From NCBI GenBank assembly GCA_030530875.1, contig JAUMUD010000001.1:84286-148285 (forward strand): 64,000 nt of DNA. The letters run 5' to 3'. Of the stretch, positions 27,139-36,638 are shown one piece after another (positions within the stretch are counted from its first letter, which is position 1; every line of letters begins with the position of its first letter). The stretch is from Corynebacterium sp. (GTDB lineage: Bacteria > Actinomycetota > Actinomycetes > Mycobacteriales > Mycobacteriaceae). Both the position numbers and the translations under genes were made by a program. Under the pieces are notes generated by a model. The model had not been told where the DNA came from. It saw only the letters and a list, made by a program, of their open reading frames with translations, and made no database searches.

Positions 27139-27792
27139 TTAAATAGTGGGCTTCTTTTTGCCCTCTTGCCATAGACGTTCCTGCTCTTCAGCAGGGACGA
27201 TCTCCTTGGTGCCATCAAAAAGATAGGGCGCGCGCTTGCGCATCTTATCCACAAAGGCGGCCGCAACATCCTCGAATGTGAAAGCCCCGCGTCGAGAAGC
27301 TATCTCGGAGTGGAAGAGAACCTGGAGCAAAATATCAGAGAGCTCGCGCTTGAGCTGGCCCTCACCTGCCTCACCGAGGCGCTTCCACATATCCACGGCG
27401 ATGGCGAATTCCTCCGTCTCCTCGCGCAGATAAGGAATCAGGGACTCGTGGGTCTGCTCACGCTCCCAGGCACCAAGATGATTAGCCAAGTGCATGACCT
27501 GCATGGCTTCTTCAATGGAACGGAATCGTAGCGGCACCTCATGATCCCCACGGGACTCGGCCGCAATAAAAACCTCACCGCGATTGGCGCGCTCAATAAC
27601 CTTGGGATCCTCCGCATTCGTGGAGACCAAAATCGCGCCATTTTCCACGGTCTTTTTAGAAAAATCAGCGATATTCCATCGGACCCGAACGGGCACCTCA
27701 TCGGTGTACTCGATCTCAGCATCCGTAATAAAGCTCAAGGCTTCAAAGGGAATCATAGTCGGATACCGGGGGTCCAAGAGAACAACTGCCAT
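27139..27792 (-). CDS. mazG: MazG-family nucleoside triphosphate pyrophosphohydrolase
   Basis: The 217-residue protein has the MazG catalytic helices in its C-terminal half: LREETEEFAIAVD (EExxE metal-binding motif near residue 123) and ELSDILLQVLFHS (ExxD), which hydrolyse non-canonical NTPs to NMPs and pyrophosphate. The N-terminal 100 residues are the actinobacterial extension also seen in Rv1021. The -10 TACAAT (27805-27800) is 7 nt before the ATG, so leaderless. It lies next to mfd, as in mycobacteria, linking nucleotide-pool cleaning and transcription-coupled repair. Confidence 0.9.
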   Translation of the reverse strand: MAVVLLDPRYPTMIPFEALSFITDAEIEYTDEVPVRVRWNIADFSKKTVENGAILVSTNAEDPKVIERANRGEVFIAAESRGDHEVPLRFRSIEEAMQVMHLANHLGAWEREQTHESLIPYLREETEEFAIAVDMWKRLGEAGEGQLKRELSDILLQVLFHSEIASRRGAFTFEDVAAAFVDKMRKRAPYLFDGTKEIVPAEEQERLWQEGKKKPTI

Positions 27793-27849
27793 GAGGCCAA
27801 TTGTACCAAATTCGAACCCGCCGATACCCTATGAGTTTTCTGAGTGGAA

Positions 27850-30800
27850 CTAGCCGGTAATACTAATGATTTTCGGCTTTTTCTCAGGCTTTTTCTCACC
27901 CTTTCCACCCCGCACATCAATGAGCGGAATATTAAACATTGTGTGCAAGAACTCAGCCACCCACTGAACCAAATCCACATCACGCATTGGCGGATCAGTA
28001 AGCTTCTTACCCGACTTTGGAATGGACAGCTGAATAGCCTTAGCAGCCGCGCGATAAGTGGCACCCGGATAGAGGCGCTTGAGGCGCACCTGCTGGGAAT
28101 CGAGCAATTCCACCGGATGAACCTTAATGCGCGTGCCCTGAATACCAATATCAGTTATGCCGGCCAGACGGGCCGCCATGCGCAGGCGCGCAATAGAAAG
28201 CAGGCGTTCCACTTCCTGCGGAATAGGACCGTAACGGTCTTCCATTTCCTCCACTACCAGCTGAATCTCACCCTCGGTCGCGGCCTGGGCAAGCTTACGG
28301 TACACCTCCAAGCGCAGGCGCTCCGCATTAATATAGGCCTCTGGGATATGCGCATCGACGGGCAAATCAATACGGATTTCCTTCGGGCTCTGGTCAGTGG
28401 CATCAATGACCTTGCCATCAGCCATGGCACGGAAGGCCTCCACGGCCTCACCCACCAGACGAACATAAAGGTCAAAGCCCACACCAGCAATATGACCGGA
28501 CTGCTGGGCACCAAGCACATTACCCGCACCGCGCATCTCAAGGTCCTTCATGGCCACAGCCATGCCGGCACCCAGATCATTATTCTGCGCAATGGTGGAG
28601 AGACGATCATAGGAGGTCTCTGTGAGTGTCTCACCCTTTGGGTAAAGGAAGTAGGCATAGCCGCGCTCACGACTACGGCCCACACGGCCACGCAGCTGGT
28701 GCAGCTGGGAGAGACCCATATGGTGCGCATTTTCGACAATGAGCGTATTGGCATTGGCAATATCCAGGCCAGTTTCCACAATAGTTGTGCAAACAAGCAC
28801 ATCGAATTCGCGGTCCCAGAAACCCTGGACGGTGCGCTCCAGCTGCTCCTCACTCATTTGGCCATGGGCCACCACAATGCGAGCTTCAGGCACGAGTTCT
28901 CGCAACTCACGGGCGCGCTTTTCAATGCTCTTGACCTTATTGTGGACATAGAAGACCTGGCCATCGCGCAGAAGTTCACGCCTAATGGCCGCCGCAATCT
29001 GCTTTTCCTCCTGCGCACCAACATAGGTAAGCACCGGGTGGCGCGCCTGCGGTGGGGTCAAAATGGTGGACATTTCGCGGATACCCGCCATGGACATTTC
29101 AAGGGTTCGCGGAATTGGCGTTGCGGACATGGTGAGCACATCCACTGCCACACGCAGCGCCTTAATATGCTCCTTATGCTCCACGCCGAAGCGCTGCTCC
29201 TCATCAATAATGACAAGGCCAAGCTTCTTCCAGGAAACACCAGTCTGCAAAAGACGGTGGGTACCAATGACAATATCAATCTCACCATCGGCAAGGCCCT
29301 TGATAATCTCCTTGGCCTCCGACTTTGGGGTAAAGCGGGAAAGGGATCGGATAGTGACCGGGAAGCCCTCCATACGGGTGGTGAAGGTGGCCAAATGCTG
29401 CTGGGCAAGCAGGGTTGTTGGCACCAGCACCGCCACCTGCATGCCATCCTGCACTGCCTTAAAGGCGGCACGCACAGCAACCTCGGTTTTACCGTAGCCC
29501 ACATCACCCACGATGACGCGGTCCATAGGCACGGTTTTCTCCATGTCCTCCTTAACCGCATCAATGGCAGACATCTGGTCTTCGGTTTCCACATACGGGA
29601 AGTTATCTTCCATTTCCGCTTGCCAGGGGCTATCCGGTGCAAAAGCATGGCCCGGTGTGGACTGGCGCTTGGCATAGAGTTCGACCAATTCGCCGGCAAT
29701 TTCGCGCACTGCGGCGCGTGCCTTCTTCTTGGTATTCTTCCAGTCCGAACCACCCATCTTGGAAAGACTTGGGTTCTCACCACCCACATAGCGGGAAAGA
29801 AGATCCAAAGAATCCATTGGCACAAAGAGCTGATCAGGCGCACCACCGCGACGGCTTGGCGCATATTCCAGCACCAAATACTCGCGGCGGGTTTGGTCAT
29901 CACCAATGGTGATCGTGCGCTCCACCATCTCCTTAAAGCGGCCAATACCGTGGGTTTCATGAACCACCAAGTCGCCTGGCTTCAAGGCGAGCGGGTCCAC
30001 GCGGTGGCGTCGTTTAGCTGGGCGACGCTTCTCACCAGTTAAGTCCACAACGCGGTTACCGGTAAGGTCAGTCTCCGTAATGACCACCATCTTGGGGCCA
30101 CTAAAGACCAGGCCAGCATGGCTAAGGGCCAAATAAATATTGACCTGCCCCGCCTCAGGCTTAGCACCGGGCTCCATAATTTCGGCAGGAATATGCACCT
30201 CAAGGAAGCGCTCCTTCATGCGCTTGACCGTACCCTGCGCTGGGGCAATAAAGACACCAATGCCACCGGATTCCACATGGAGCTTGAGCTTTGCCATCAT
30301 GGCAGAAATCTCAGCAGGGTCACCCTTCGGGGCCGGTGCCGCCTCACAATCAATAGGAAGCAGGCTGGATTCATCGAGCTCCATCATGCCGGGTGGGGTC
30401 AGATTCCACACTGCCCCGCCGGGGGTCTTCTCCGCATTCTTAATTAGCGAATCATAGGAGCGGTAACTCGAAGGCTCCAAATCAAGATCAGCAGCTGCCA
30501 CAGGACCATTAGCACCCATGGCTGCGGCCTCCCAACCGGCCTCAAGGAATTCCATATCCGTATTAATGAGGTCAGCCACACGGGTACGGACCTTCTCCGG
30601 GTCCACAATCACAGTGTGGGTATTCTCCGGGAAAAACTCCGGTAAGGCCTTAAAAGGAGCATCGGAAAGAACCGGGGTCAAGGCCTCCATGCCCTCGGTA
30701 TAAATGCCATCGGAAATACGGCTAAGAATCTCCGCCAAGGTCTGGTGATCCACATGATTGGGATAGAGCTCAGCAGCACGATTTTTCACCGCATCGGTGA

Positions 30801-31485
30801 TAAGCAGGGACTTTGCAGGGTAGATATCCACATGGCGGGGTGAGAATTCCTCCGAAAGGGCACGCTGATCTGCCACGGAAAAGGCGCGCATTTCCGAGAT
30901 TTCATCGCCCCAGAATTCCACACGGACCGGATATTCGGAGGTCGTAGGAAAGATATCCATGAGGCCGCCGCGAATGGCATATTCGCCCTTCTTGGCCACC
31001 ATATCCACATGCTTATAAGCAAGGCCCTCAAGATCATGAGCCAATTCATTCAGGTCATATTCCGCATCAATATCGAGGCTAATGACCCGTCGCTCATAGC
31101 TCAGCGGCTGAGAATATGCCCTCGCAGGGGCAATGACCACGGATAATGCACCCTGACCCAAAAGATCGAGCACCCGCGCACGGGCACCAATCACCTCTGG
31201 GCTAGGCGAGAGCCTCTCATGAGGAAGAGTCTCCCAGGATGGCATGAGCGCCACCTTATCGGCCCCCAATAAAGAAGAAAGCTCACCATAAAGATCCTCG
31301 GCCTCACGCCCGGTGGCAGTCACCACCAAAAGCGGCACCTTCTTGGCAGCCACACCCAAAATCCACGGACGAGTTTGCACCGCACCGGTCACATGCAGGT
31401 GATTCTCACCAAGGTTATGGATAATGCCCTTAAATTTTGGATCAGTGGCCACACACTTTAGAACCCCCTCAAGTGCACCCGCCAT
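27850..31485 (-). CDS. mfd: Transcription-repair coupling factor
   Basis: The 1211-residue ATP-dependent translocase removes stalled RNA polymerase from damaged DNA and recruits UvrA. Domain order is standard: UvrB-like N-terminus (DLYGELSSLLGADKVALMPSWETLPHERLSP), CarD-type RNA-polymerase-interacting domain (KPGDLVVHETHGIGRF near residue 500), RecG-like helicase with Walker A VGDVGYGKTEVA, Walker B IIDEEQRFG and RGRVGRSRERGYAYFLYP, then the C-terminal TRCF domain. The start overlaps the stop of the upstream TetR gene by 1 nt. Confidence 0.97.
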   Translation of the reverse strand: MAGALEGVLKCVATDPKFKGIIHNLGENHLHVTGAVQTRPWILGVAAKKVPLLVVTATGREAEDLYGELSSLLGADKVALMPSWETLPHERLSPSPEVIGARARVLDLLGQGALSVVIAPARAYSQPLSYERRVISLDIDAEYDLNELAHDLEGLAYKHVDMVAKKGEYAIRGGLMDIFPTTSEYPVRVEFWGDEISEMRAFSVADQRALSEEFSPRHVDIYPAKSLLITDAVKNRAAELYPNHVDHQTLAEILSRISDGIYTEGMEALTPVLSDAPFKALPEFFPENTHTVIVDPEKVRTRVADLINTDMEFLEAGWEAAAMGANGPVAAADLDLEPSSYRSYDSLIKNAEKTPGGAVWNLTPPGMMELDESSLLPIDCEAAPAPKGDPAEISAMMAKLKLHVESGGIGVFIAPAQGTVKRMKERFLEVHIPAEIMEPGAKPEAGQVNIYLALSHAGLVFSGPKMVVITETDLTGNRVVDLTGEKRRPAKRRHRVDPLALKPGDLVVHETHGIGRFKEMVERTITIGDDQTRREYLVLEYAPSRRGGAPDQLFVPMDSLDLLSRYVGGENPSLSKMGGSDWKNTKKKARAAVREIAGELVELYAKRQSTPGHAFAPDSPWQAEMEDNFPYVETEDQMSAIDAVKEDMEKTVPMDRVIVGDVGYGKTEVAVRAAFKAVQDGMQVAVLVPTTLLAQQHLATFTTRMEGFPVTIRSLSRFTPKSEAKEIIKGLADGEIDIVIGTHRLLQTGVSWKKLGLVIIDEEQRFGVEHKEHIKALRVAVDVLTMSATPIPRTLEMSMAGIREMSTILTPPQARHPVLTYVGAQEEKQIAAAIRRELLRDGQVFYVHNKVKSIEKRARELRELVPEARIVVAHGQMSEEQLERTVQGFWDREFDVLVCTTIVETGLDIANANTLIVENAHHMGLSQLHQLRGRVGRSRERGYAYFLYPKGETLTETSYDRLSTIAQNNDLGAGMAVAMKDLEMRGAGNVLGAQQSGHIAGVGFDLYVRLVGEAVEAFRAMADGKVIDATDQSPKEIRIDLPVDAHIPEAYINAERLRLEVYRKLAQAATEGEIQLVVEEMEDRYGPIPQEVERLLSIARLRMAARLAGITDIGIQGTRIKVHPVELLDSQQVRLKRLYPGATYRAAAKAIQLSIPKSGKKLTDPPMRDVDLVQWVAEFLHTMFNIPLIDVRGGKGEKKPEKKPKIISITG

Positions 31486-32180
31486 TAACGCTCCTCACCA
31501 TTGTGCGCGGACTCTGCCTCTTGACCCTCATGGTGATGGGCATGGAGACTACCATCCTCGGAGTGCTCCTGCTCCTCCCAGGTCATTAGGGTTGGTTCCT
31601 TTTCCATCCCAGCCAAGCCATTCCAGCACAGGTTCACAATATGGGCGGCGACTACTTCCTTAGCGGGTTCGCGCACCTCCAACCACCACTGGGCCGTCAT
31701 GGACACCATACCCACCAGGGCCTGCCCATAAAGGGTCGCGGTATTAGGATCAAGACCCGCGCGCACAAAAGCCTTGGCCAGAATATAAGAGACCTGTTCG
31801 ACGGCGTCGACAAGCATGGTGGCATAAGAGCGCTCACCAGTTGGGGTCACATCGCGCGAGAGAATTTGGAAGCCGTCGGTATGCTCCTCCACATAGGTGA
31901 GCAGGGCCAATACGGCTTGCTCAATGCGGTACTTGGAGCGCCCCATTTGCAAAGAATCAGTAATGAGCTGCTCTAGGTTACGCATCTCGCGGTCCACAAC
32001 CACCGCGTAGAGCCCCTCCTTACCCCCAAAGTGCTCATAGATGACAGGCTTACTCACGCCAGCCCTTGCAGCAATTTCCTCAACACTAATGCCATCAAAG
32101 CCCTTTTCAGCAAAAGCCTGACGGCCAATAGTGATAAGTTGCTCTCTTCTTTGACTACCTGACATGCGCTGTCTAACCAT
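31485..32180 (-). CDS. TetR-family regulator upstream of mfd
   Basis: The 231-residue protein has a TetR DNA-binding domain near residues 10-56 (RREQLITIGRQAFAEKGFDGISVEEIAARAGVSKPVIYEHFGGKEGLY) and a helical effector domain. The C-terminal tail is rich in His, Glu and Asp (HAHHHEGQ), which might bind metal. The start was chosen because -10 TAAGAT (32193-32188) lies 7 nt before this ATG; it encodes MVRQRMSGSQ. It is the equivalent of Rv1019, is translationally coupled to mfd, and its target is unknown. Confidence 0.87.
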   Translation of the reverse strand: MVRQRMSGSQRREQLITIGRQAFAEKGFDGISVEEIAARAGVSKPVIYEHFGGKEGLYAVVVDREMRNLEQLITDSLQMGRSKYRIEQAVLALLTYVEEHTDGFQILSRDVTPTGERSYATMLVDAVEQVSYILAKAFVRAGLDPNTATLYGQALVGMVSMTAQWWLEVREPAKEVVAAHIVNLCWNGLAGMEKEPTLMTWEEQEHSEDGSLHAHHHEGQEAESAHNGEER

Positions 32181-32265
32181 AAAACCCATCTTAGCGTGTA
32201 GTGTGACATAAGCCTGATTTTCCGGTATAGTTCTCATTGCGTGCGCGCTCAGCGCAAAGACGCCA

Positions 32266-32337
32266 TTCCCCATGGTGTAATTGGCAACACTCTGGTTTTT
32301 GGTACCAGCATTCTAGGTTCGAGTCCTGGTGGGGAAG
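32266..32337 (+). tRNA. tRNA-Gln (anticodon UUG)
   Basis: A 72-nt cloverleaf: acceptor TTCCCCA/TGGGGAA, D-arm GTGT/ACAC, anticodon stem CTGGT/ACCAG around TTTTGGT (anticodon TTG), T-arm CTAGG-TTCGAGT-CCTGG, discriminator G. CCA is not encoded. It sits just upstream of glmU, the same arrangement as in mycobacteria. Confidence 0.95.
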
Positions 32338-32383
32338 CTCCCTTAGAGCACTACTAGTCATGACCCCCAGTCAGGAGACATCA

Positions 32384-33898
32384 ATGTCAGCACTGGTCGA
32401 GTCCCCACGACTCGATGACTTGGCCGTTATTATCCTTGCGGCTGGTTCCGGTACAAGGATGAAGTCCCATACCCCAAAGATGCTGCATTCTGTGGCGGGT
32501 CGCACTATGCTCGGCCATGCTCTTCATGCAGCAGCCGGCCTAAATCCCAAATATCTTTGCGCCGTGATCGGCCACGGTCGCGATCAGGTTATTCCCGCCA
32601 TTGAGCACACCATCCCTGAACTTAACCGCTATGGCGTGACCGAAGTTCTTACTGCCGTCCAGGAGGAACAAAAAGGCACCGGCCACGCTGTTGGTGTAGG
32701 CCTGGAGGCCCTGCCTGCGGATTTCACCGGCACGGTTCTGGTTACTACCTCCGATGTACCAATGCTCAATACTGAGACCCTTAAAGCTCTCTTGTCTGAA
32801 CATGACACTAAGCCTCGTGCGGCCGTGACTGTTCTTACTACCAGCATTGATAACCCAACCGGTTATGGCCGCATTACCCGCACCAATGATGGTGAGGTCA
32901 CCGGCATTGTGGAGGAAAAGGACGCAAGCCCCGAAATTAAGGCCATTAAGGAAGTCAATTCCGGCGTTTATGCTTTTGATGCCCAGTTGCTGCGCACCGC
33001 GGTGGGCCAGCTTGATACCAATAATGCCCAGGGCGAGTTTTATCTCACCGATGTGATTGGTATCGCCCGCCAGCATGATCGCAGTGTCCGCGCCCATCGT
33101 ATCGACGACTCAGTTCTTGTCGCTGGCGTTAATGACCGCGTGCAGCTGGCTGCATTGGCTAAAGAATTCAATCACCGCTTGTGTGAACAAGCAATGCGTG
33201 GGGGCGCAACCATTATTGATCCGGCAAGCACCTGGATTGATATCGATGTAAAGATTGGCCAGGACGTCACTATTGAACCTGGTACTCAGCTTAAGGGACA
33301 TACTGTTATTGCCGATGGATGCACCATCGGCCCGGATACCACTCTCACAAATATCACCGTCGGCGAAGGCGCCTCAGTCGTGCGCACCCACGGTTTTGAT
33401 TCTGAAATTGGTGCCGGCGCAACAGTAGGTCCCTTTACCTTTATCCGTCCGGGCACAAAGCTCGGGCCGAAGGCTAAGCTTGGTGGCTTCGTTGAGGCGA
33501 AAAATGCCACCATCGGTCGCGGCTCCAAGGTCCCTCACCTTACCTATATTGGCGATGCCACTGTGGGTGAGGAATCCAATATTGGTGCTTCGTCCGTCTT
33601 TGTTAACTATGACGGTGTGAATAAGCATCACACCACTGTTGGTAGCCATGTTCGCACTGGCTCCGACACGATGTTTATCGCCCCGGTCACCGTGGGTGAT
33701 GGTGCCTATTCTGGCGCCGGCACTGTCATTCGTCAGGATGTCCCACCAGGTTCCCTGGTTGTCTCCGGTGGGGCGCAGCGAAACATCGAAGGATGGGTTG
33801 CTGCGAAGCGTCCTGGAACCCCCGCCGATGAGGCAGCCCGCAAGGCCATTGAGGCCGGAGTGCCCATCCTTAACCCAAGTCATGAAGAGGAAAACTGA
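32384..33898 (+). CDS. glmU: Bifunctional UDP-GlcNAc pyrophosphorylase / GlcN-1-P acetyltransferase
   Basis: The 504-residue enzyme makes UDP-GlcNAc for peptidoglycan in two steps. The N-terminal uridylyltransferase has [18 protein letters not shown] near residue 17; the C-terminal left-handed beta-helix acetyltransferase shows hexapeptide repeats and the ending [38 protein letters not shown] 32384 is preferred, 8 nt after CAGGAG, over upstream in-frame codons that run through the tRNA. The prs gene follows after 5 nt, forming an operon that supplies nucleotide sugars and PRPP. Confidence 0.96.
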   Translation: MSALVESPRLDDLAVIILAAGSGTRMKSHTPKMLHSVAGRTMLGHALHAAAGLNPKYLCAVIGHGRDQVIPAIEHTIPELNRYGVTEVLTAVQEEQKGTGHAVGVGLEALPADFTGTVLVTTSDVPMLNTETLKALLSEHDTKPRAAVTVLTTSIDNPTGYGRITRTNDGEVTGIVEEKDASPEIKAIKEVNSGVYAFDAQLLRTAVGQLDTNNAQGEFYLTDVIGIARQHDRSVRAHRIDDSVLVAGVNDRVQLAALAKEFNHRLCEQAMRGGATIIDPASTWIDIDVKIGQDVTIEPGTQLKGHTVIADGCTIGPDTTLTNITVGEGASVVRTHGFDSEIGAGATVGPFTFIRPGTKLGPKAKLGGFVEAKNATIGRGSKVPHLTYIGDATVGEESNIGASSVFVNYDGVNKHHTTVGSHVRTGSDTMFIAPVTVGDGAYSGAGTVIRQDVPPGSLVVSGGAQRNIEGWVAAKRPGTPADEAARKAIEAGVPILNPSHEEEN

Positions 33899-33903
33899 TA
33901 TCC

Positions 33904-34875
33904 ATGAACCAACTCTCTGATCCAAATAAGCTCATGCTTTTCACGGGTCGTGCTCATCCAAAGCTGGCCGAGGCCGTGGCCAAGGAGCTCGGTGTTGAGC
34001 TGGTCCCAACTACCGCCCGCGATTTCGCCAATGGTGAGACCTTCGTCCGCTACGAAACCTCCGTTCGCGGTGCTGATGCCTATGTGCTTCAGTCCCACTG
34101 CCAGCCAATCAACCAGTGGCTCATGGAACAGCTCATCATGATTGATGCGCTCAAGCGCGGTTCCGCTGACCGCATTACCGCCATTCTCCCCTTCTACCCT
34201 TATGCCCGCCAGGATAAGAAGGCCCGTGGCCGTGAGCCTATCTCCGCTCGTCTCGTTGCTGACCTGCTTAAGGCCGCTGGCGCTGACCGCATTGTCTCCG
34301 TGGACCTGCACACCGATCAGATTCAGGGCTTCTTCGATGGTCCAGTGGATCACATGCACGCCATGCCAATCCTGACCGACTACATCAAGACCAACTACGA
34401 TCTTGATGGTATCTGCGTGGTCTCCCCTGATGCTGGTCGTGTGAAGGTGGCTGAAAAGTGGGCCAATATCCTCGGCGATGCCCCACTGGCATTCGTGCAC
34501 AAGACCCGCTCCACTGAGGTTGCTAACCAGGTTGTTGCTAACCGCGTGGTTGGCGATGTGACCGGCAAGACCTGTGTGCTTATCGACGACATGATTGATA
34601 CCGGTGGCACCATTGCTGCTGCTGTGGGCGTGCTGCGTGATGCTGGCGCCAAGGACGTCATCATTGCCTGCACCCACGGTGTCTTCTCCGGCCCTGCCCG
34701 TGAGCGTCTCTCCCAGTGCGGCGCCAAGGAAGTTATCACCACCGATACCCTCCCACAGGAGCATGAGAACTGGGATAACCTCACCGTTCTCTCCATCGCC
34801 CCACTGATCGCCAAGACCATCAACGCCATTCACAATAATGGCTCGGTTACGGACCTCTTCATGGGCCAAGCGTAG
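33904..34875 (+). CDS. prs: Ribose-phosphate pyrophosphokinase
   Basis: The 323-residue enzyme makes PRPP from ribose-5-phosphate and ATP for nucleotide, His and Trp synthesis. Signature parts: FANGETFVRYETSVRG, the flexible ATP loop FYPYARQDKKARGREP, the metal signature DLHTDQIQGFFDGPVDH and the PRPP loop VLIDDMIDTGGTI near residue 223. It lies 5 nt after glmU. Confidence 0.97.
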   Translation: MNQLSDPNKLMLFTGRAHPKLAEAVAKELGVELVPTTARDFANGETFVRYETSVRGADAYVLQSHCQPINQWLMEQLIMIDALKRGSADRITAILPFYPYARQDKKARGREPISARLVADLLKAAGADRIVSVDLHTDQIQGFFDGPVDHMHAMPILTDYIKTNYDLDGICVVSPDAGRVKVAEKWANILGDAPLAFVHKTRSTEVANQVVANRVVGDVTGKTCVLIDDMIDTGGTIAAAVGVLRDAGAKDVIIACTHGVFSGPARERLSQCGAKEVITTDTLPQEHENWDNLTVLSIAPLIAKTINAIHNNGSVTDLFMGQA

Positions 34876-34898
34876 TGAAAAACTTCGTTTTTCACTAC
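34872..34898. repeat. Hairpin after prs
   Basis: GTAGTGAAAAAC and GTTTTTCACTAC form a perfect 12-bp stem with a TTC loop starting in the prs stop codon. No T run follows, so it is not a canonical terminator; it might still stop transcription or protect the 3-prime end. Confidence 0.6.
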
Positions 34899-34938
34899 GG
34901 GGAGTAGGATTTTCGTTACGGGAAGTAGGATTTTCCGT
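34896..34938. repeat. Two tandem copies of a 21-22 bp repeat
   Basis: TACGGGGAGTAGGATTTTCGT (34896-34916, shown in the first 21 positions) is followed directly by a second copy at 34917-34938 that differs by G to A at the seventh base and one added C before GT. The repeat lies between prs and the rplY promoter. No similar copy was noticed elsewhere in the window. Confidence 0.8.
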
Positions 34939-34977
34939 ACAGAAAATTTAAAAAGTGAAGGTGCAGCTCAGCAGAGT

Positions 34978-35006
34978 TTGCTCCTTCATTTTTCTTTTGC
35001 TAGAAT
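34978..35006 (+). promoter_or_regulatory. Predicted rplY promoter
   Basis: A -35 TTGCTC (34978-34983) and -10 TAGAAT (35001-35006) with a 17-nt spacer predict a start near 35013 and therefore a leader of about 145 nt before rplY. Confidence 0.6.
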
Positions 35007-35012
35007 TATTGA

Positions 35013-35157
35013 GTCTCGGCGAGGGCTTTAGGGCCGTTATCGACGCGATTATAGGTATATACCTGCGCAGACTCGACGAGCGTTCGAGCACCGCAGGTTT
35101 TTTCTTTATAAAAATCGCGGTGGGACAATGACACTTCGATTTAAAGGACTTTTTTAA
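35013..35157 (+). ncRNA. Long structured leader of rplY with internal intrinsic terminator (candidate attenuator)
   Basis: The leader contains a terminator-like hairpin: CCTGCG (35062-35067) pairs with CGCAGG (35092-35097), with inner CTCGA/TCGAG, then TTTTTTCTTT (35098-35107), about 50 nt before the rplY start. An alternative stem, AGGTATATACCT (35053-35064) extended by GCG/CGC, uses the same 5-prime arm and is mutually exclusive with it. This is the layout of a transcription attenuator, plausibly autoregulated by L25 or by 5S rRNA supply. Function is inferred. Confidence 0.55.
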
Positions 35158-35781
35158 ATGGCTCACAACGCTATTGCTCTTGAAGCAGCTGCACGTAATG
35201 AGTTCGGTAAGGGTGCTGCCCGCCGTGCACGTCGCGCTGGTCGTATCCCAGCTGTTATCTACGGCCACGGCACCGACCCAATCCACATCACCGTTGATCT
35301 GCTTGAGTTCCAGGCTATTGTTCGTAACCACGGCGTGAACACCGTTGTTAATGTCAACATCGAGGGTGAGCAGCAGCTCGCCATGATCAAGGCTGTTGAC
35401 CAGAACGTTCTGACCTTCAACATCGACCACGCTGACCTCCTGGCCATCAAGAAGGGCGAGACCGTCGACGTCGACGTTCCTGTTGTTCACGAGGGTGAGC
35501 CAGTTGCTGGCACCATCGTCATGCAGGCTGCTGAGACCATCAGCATTGCTGCTGAGGTTATGTCCATCCCTGAGGAAATCACCGTTAGCGTTGAGGGCCT
35601 CGAGGCTGGCGCACAGATCACCGCTGGTGATATCAAGCTCCCTGAGGGTTCCACCCTCGTTTCCGATCCTGAGACCCTGGTTCTCCACGTCGTTGAGCCA
35701 GCTGAGGCTCCAGCTGAGGAAGAGGAAGCTGTTGCTGAGGGCGAAGAGGCTCCAGCTGAGGAAGCTGCTTCTGAGGAGTAA
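35158..35781 (+). CDS. rplY: 50S ribosomal protein L25 (general stress protein Ctc form)
   Basis: The 207-residue protein is the long (TL5/Ctc) form of L25, which binds 5S rRNA loop E. The N-terminal domain (FGKGAARRARRAGRIPAVIYGHG, residues 14-38) is the 5S-binding part; the C-terminal beta domain follows and ends in an acidic Glu/Ala-rich tail (about residues 180-207). The start ATG follows AAAGGACTTTTTTAA. It has its own promoter and a structured leader and is ended by a strong terminator. Confidence 0.95.
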   Translation: MAHNAIALEAAARNEFGKGAARRARRAGRIPAVIYGHGTDPIHITVDLLEFQAIVRNHGVNTVVNVNIEGEQQLAMIKAVDQNVLTFNIDHADLLAIKKGETVDVDVPVVHEGEPVAGTIVMQAAETISIAAEVMSIPEEITVSVEGLEAGAQITAGDIKLPEGSTLVSDPETLVLHVVEPAEAPAEEEEAVAEGEEAPAEEAASEE

Positions 35782-35813
35782 AAACCTCTCTGCCCTGCTA
35801 CTGGGCACAAATG

Positions 35814-35847
35814 AAGGCCGTGAGTTTTTATACTCACGGCCTTTTTC
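35814..35847 (+). terminator. Intrinsic terminator after rplY
   Basis: AAGGCCGTGAGT and ACTCACGGCCTT form a 12-bp stem with TTTTAT loop, followed by TTTTC. The stem-loop is nearly identical in sequence to the glpR terminator at 45666-45700. Confidence 0.92.
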
Positions 35848-35864
35848 TATCCCCCGCCCGGCTT

Positions 35865-36638
35865 TTACCTGCCCGGCTTTCGCATACGGGTAGAAACATA
35901 CATGAAGATGGTGGCAAGGACGAGAATCCATACACCAATATAGACTGCCGATACCCACTGGAAATGACCAAAGCCAGCATAAACAATCAGGTCACGTGTA
36001 GCACGGCTTGGGGTTAAGCGGCTGAAGAAATCCGCATAACCATGAAGGGCATCTGGTGGCACATACATACCGCCAGCCACTGCAAGGATGAAGTAAAGAA
36101 CCTGCAGAATAGAGCTCACAGTGCGGATATTAAAGATGAGTCCCAGGATGCCACCAAGCAAGGACCACATCAGAACTGACCACAGCACTGCTGGTAGCAA
36201 AGCCAATAGCGCCCAGCTAAATTTCATGCTGGTAAGGGCGGCGCCAATCAGTACCATCACAAAGCCACCGAAAACCACCTGTACAATAACCGTCAAGGCG
36301 TGGGCGGTCAGGCGTGGGAATCTATTAATCGGCAGCGGATGAAGATACTCACTGTACCCATCCTTCTTATCCATAGCTGTCACGATCGAAACCGTAAAGA
36401 GCGTACAGGAGAAGGCAACCAGGGAAACAATCTGAAGAATAAAGCCGGTGGTCTGATCCCTGGTCGATTCGCCCGCATCCGAAGGAACCACATAAAAGAG
36501 CAGGAAGAGAATTGGCATAAAGAAGTTACCAGCAAGGGAACCGGAGTTACGCGCTAACTCTTTAAAGGCGATTCGAATATGGGCCCCGAGGACAGCAGGC
36601 ATGCTCGGTGGGGCAAAGGTCAATGTGTTAGTCGTCAT
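35865..36638 (-). CDS. ABC-2 type transporter permease
   Basis: The 257-residue protein has six hydrophobic segments in the ABC-2 arrangement (NFFMPILFLLFYVVP, IVSLVAFSCTLFTVSIV, VVFGGFVMVLIGAAL, ALLPAVLWSVLMWSLLGGILGL, LYFILAVAGGMYVPP, YIGVWILVLATIFMYV). It is the membrane part of an exporter for a drug, lipid or other hydrophobic compound. Its start overlaps the end of the ATPase gene by 11 nt. Because that ATPase is interrupted by a stop codon, the system may be inactive unless another ATPase serves it. Confidence 0.87.
   Translation of the reverse strand: MTTNTLTFAPPSMPAVLGAHIRIAFKELARNSGSLAGNFFMPILFLLFYVVPSDAGESTRDQTTGFILQIVSLVAFSCTLFTVSIVTAMDKKDGYSEYLHPLPINRFPRLTAHALTVIVQVVFGGFVMVLIGAALTSMKFSWALLALLPAVLWSVLMWSLLGGILGLIFNIRTVSSILQVLYFILAVAGGMYVPPDALHGYADFFSRLTPSRATRDLIVYAGFGHFQWVSAVYIGVWILVLATIFMYVSTRMRKPGR

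Noticed and set aside
27844-30042. 732-residue plus-strand frame, and 41634-43232 and 62026-63468 long frames
   Set aside because: They are antisense to mfd, prfC and the 700-residue surface gene; they have no recognised motif and no supported start.
34896-34938. Tandem AGTAGG units as a mimic of 5S rRNA loop E for L25 binding
   Set aside because: They lie upstream of the predicted rplY transcription start, so they would not be in the rplY leader; only a short sequence resemblance.
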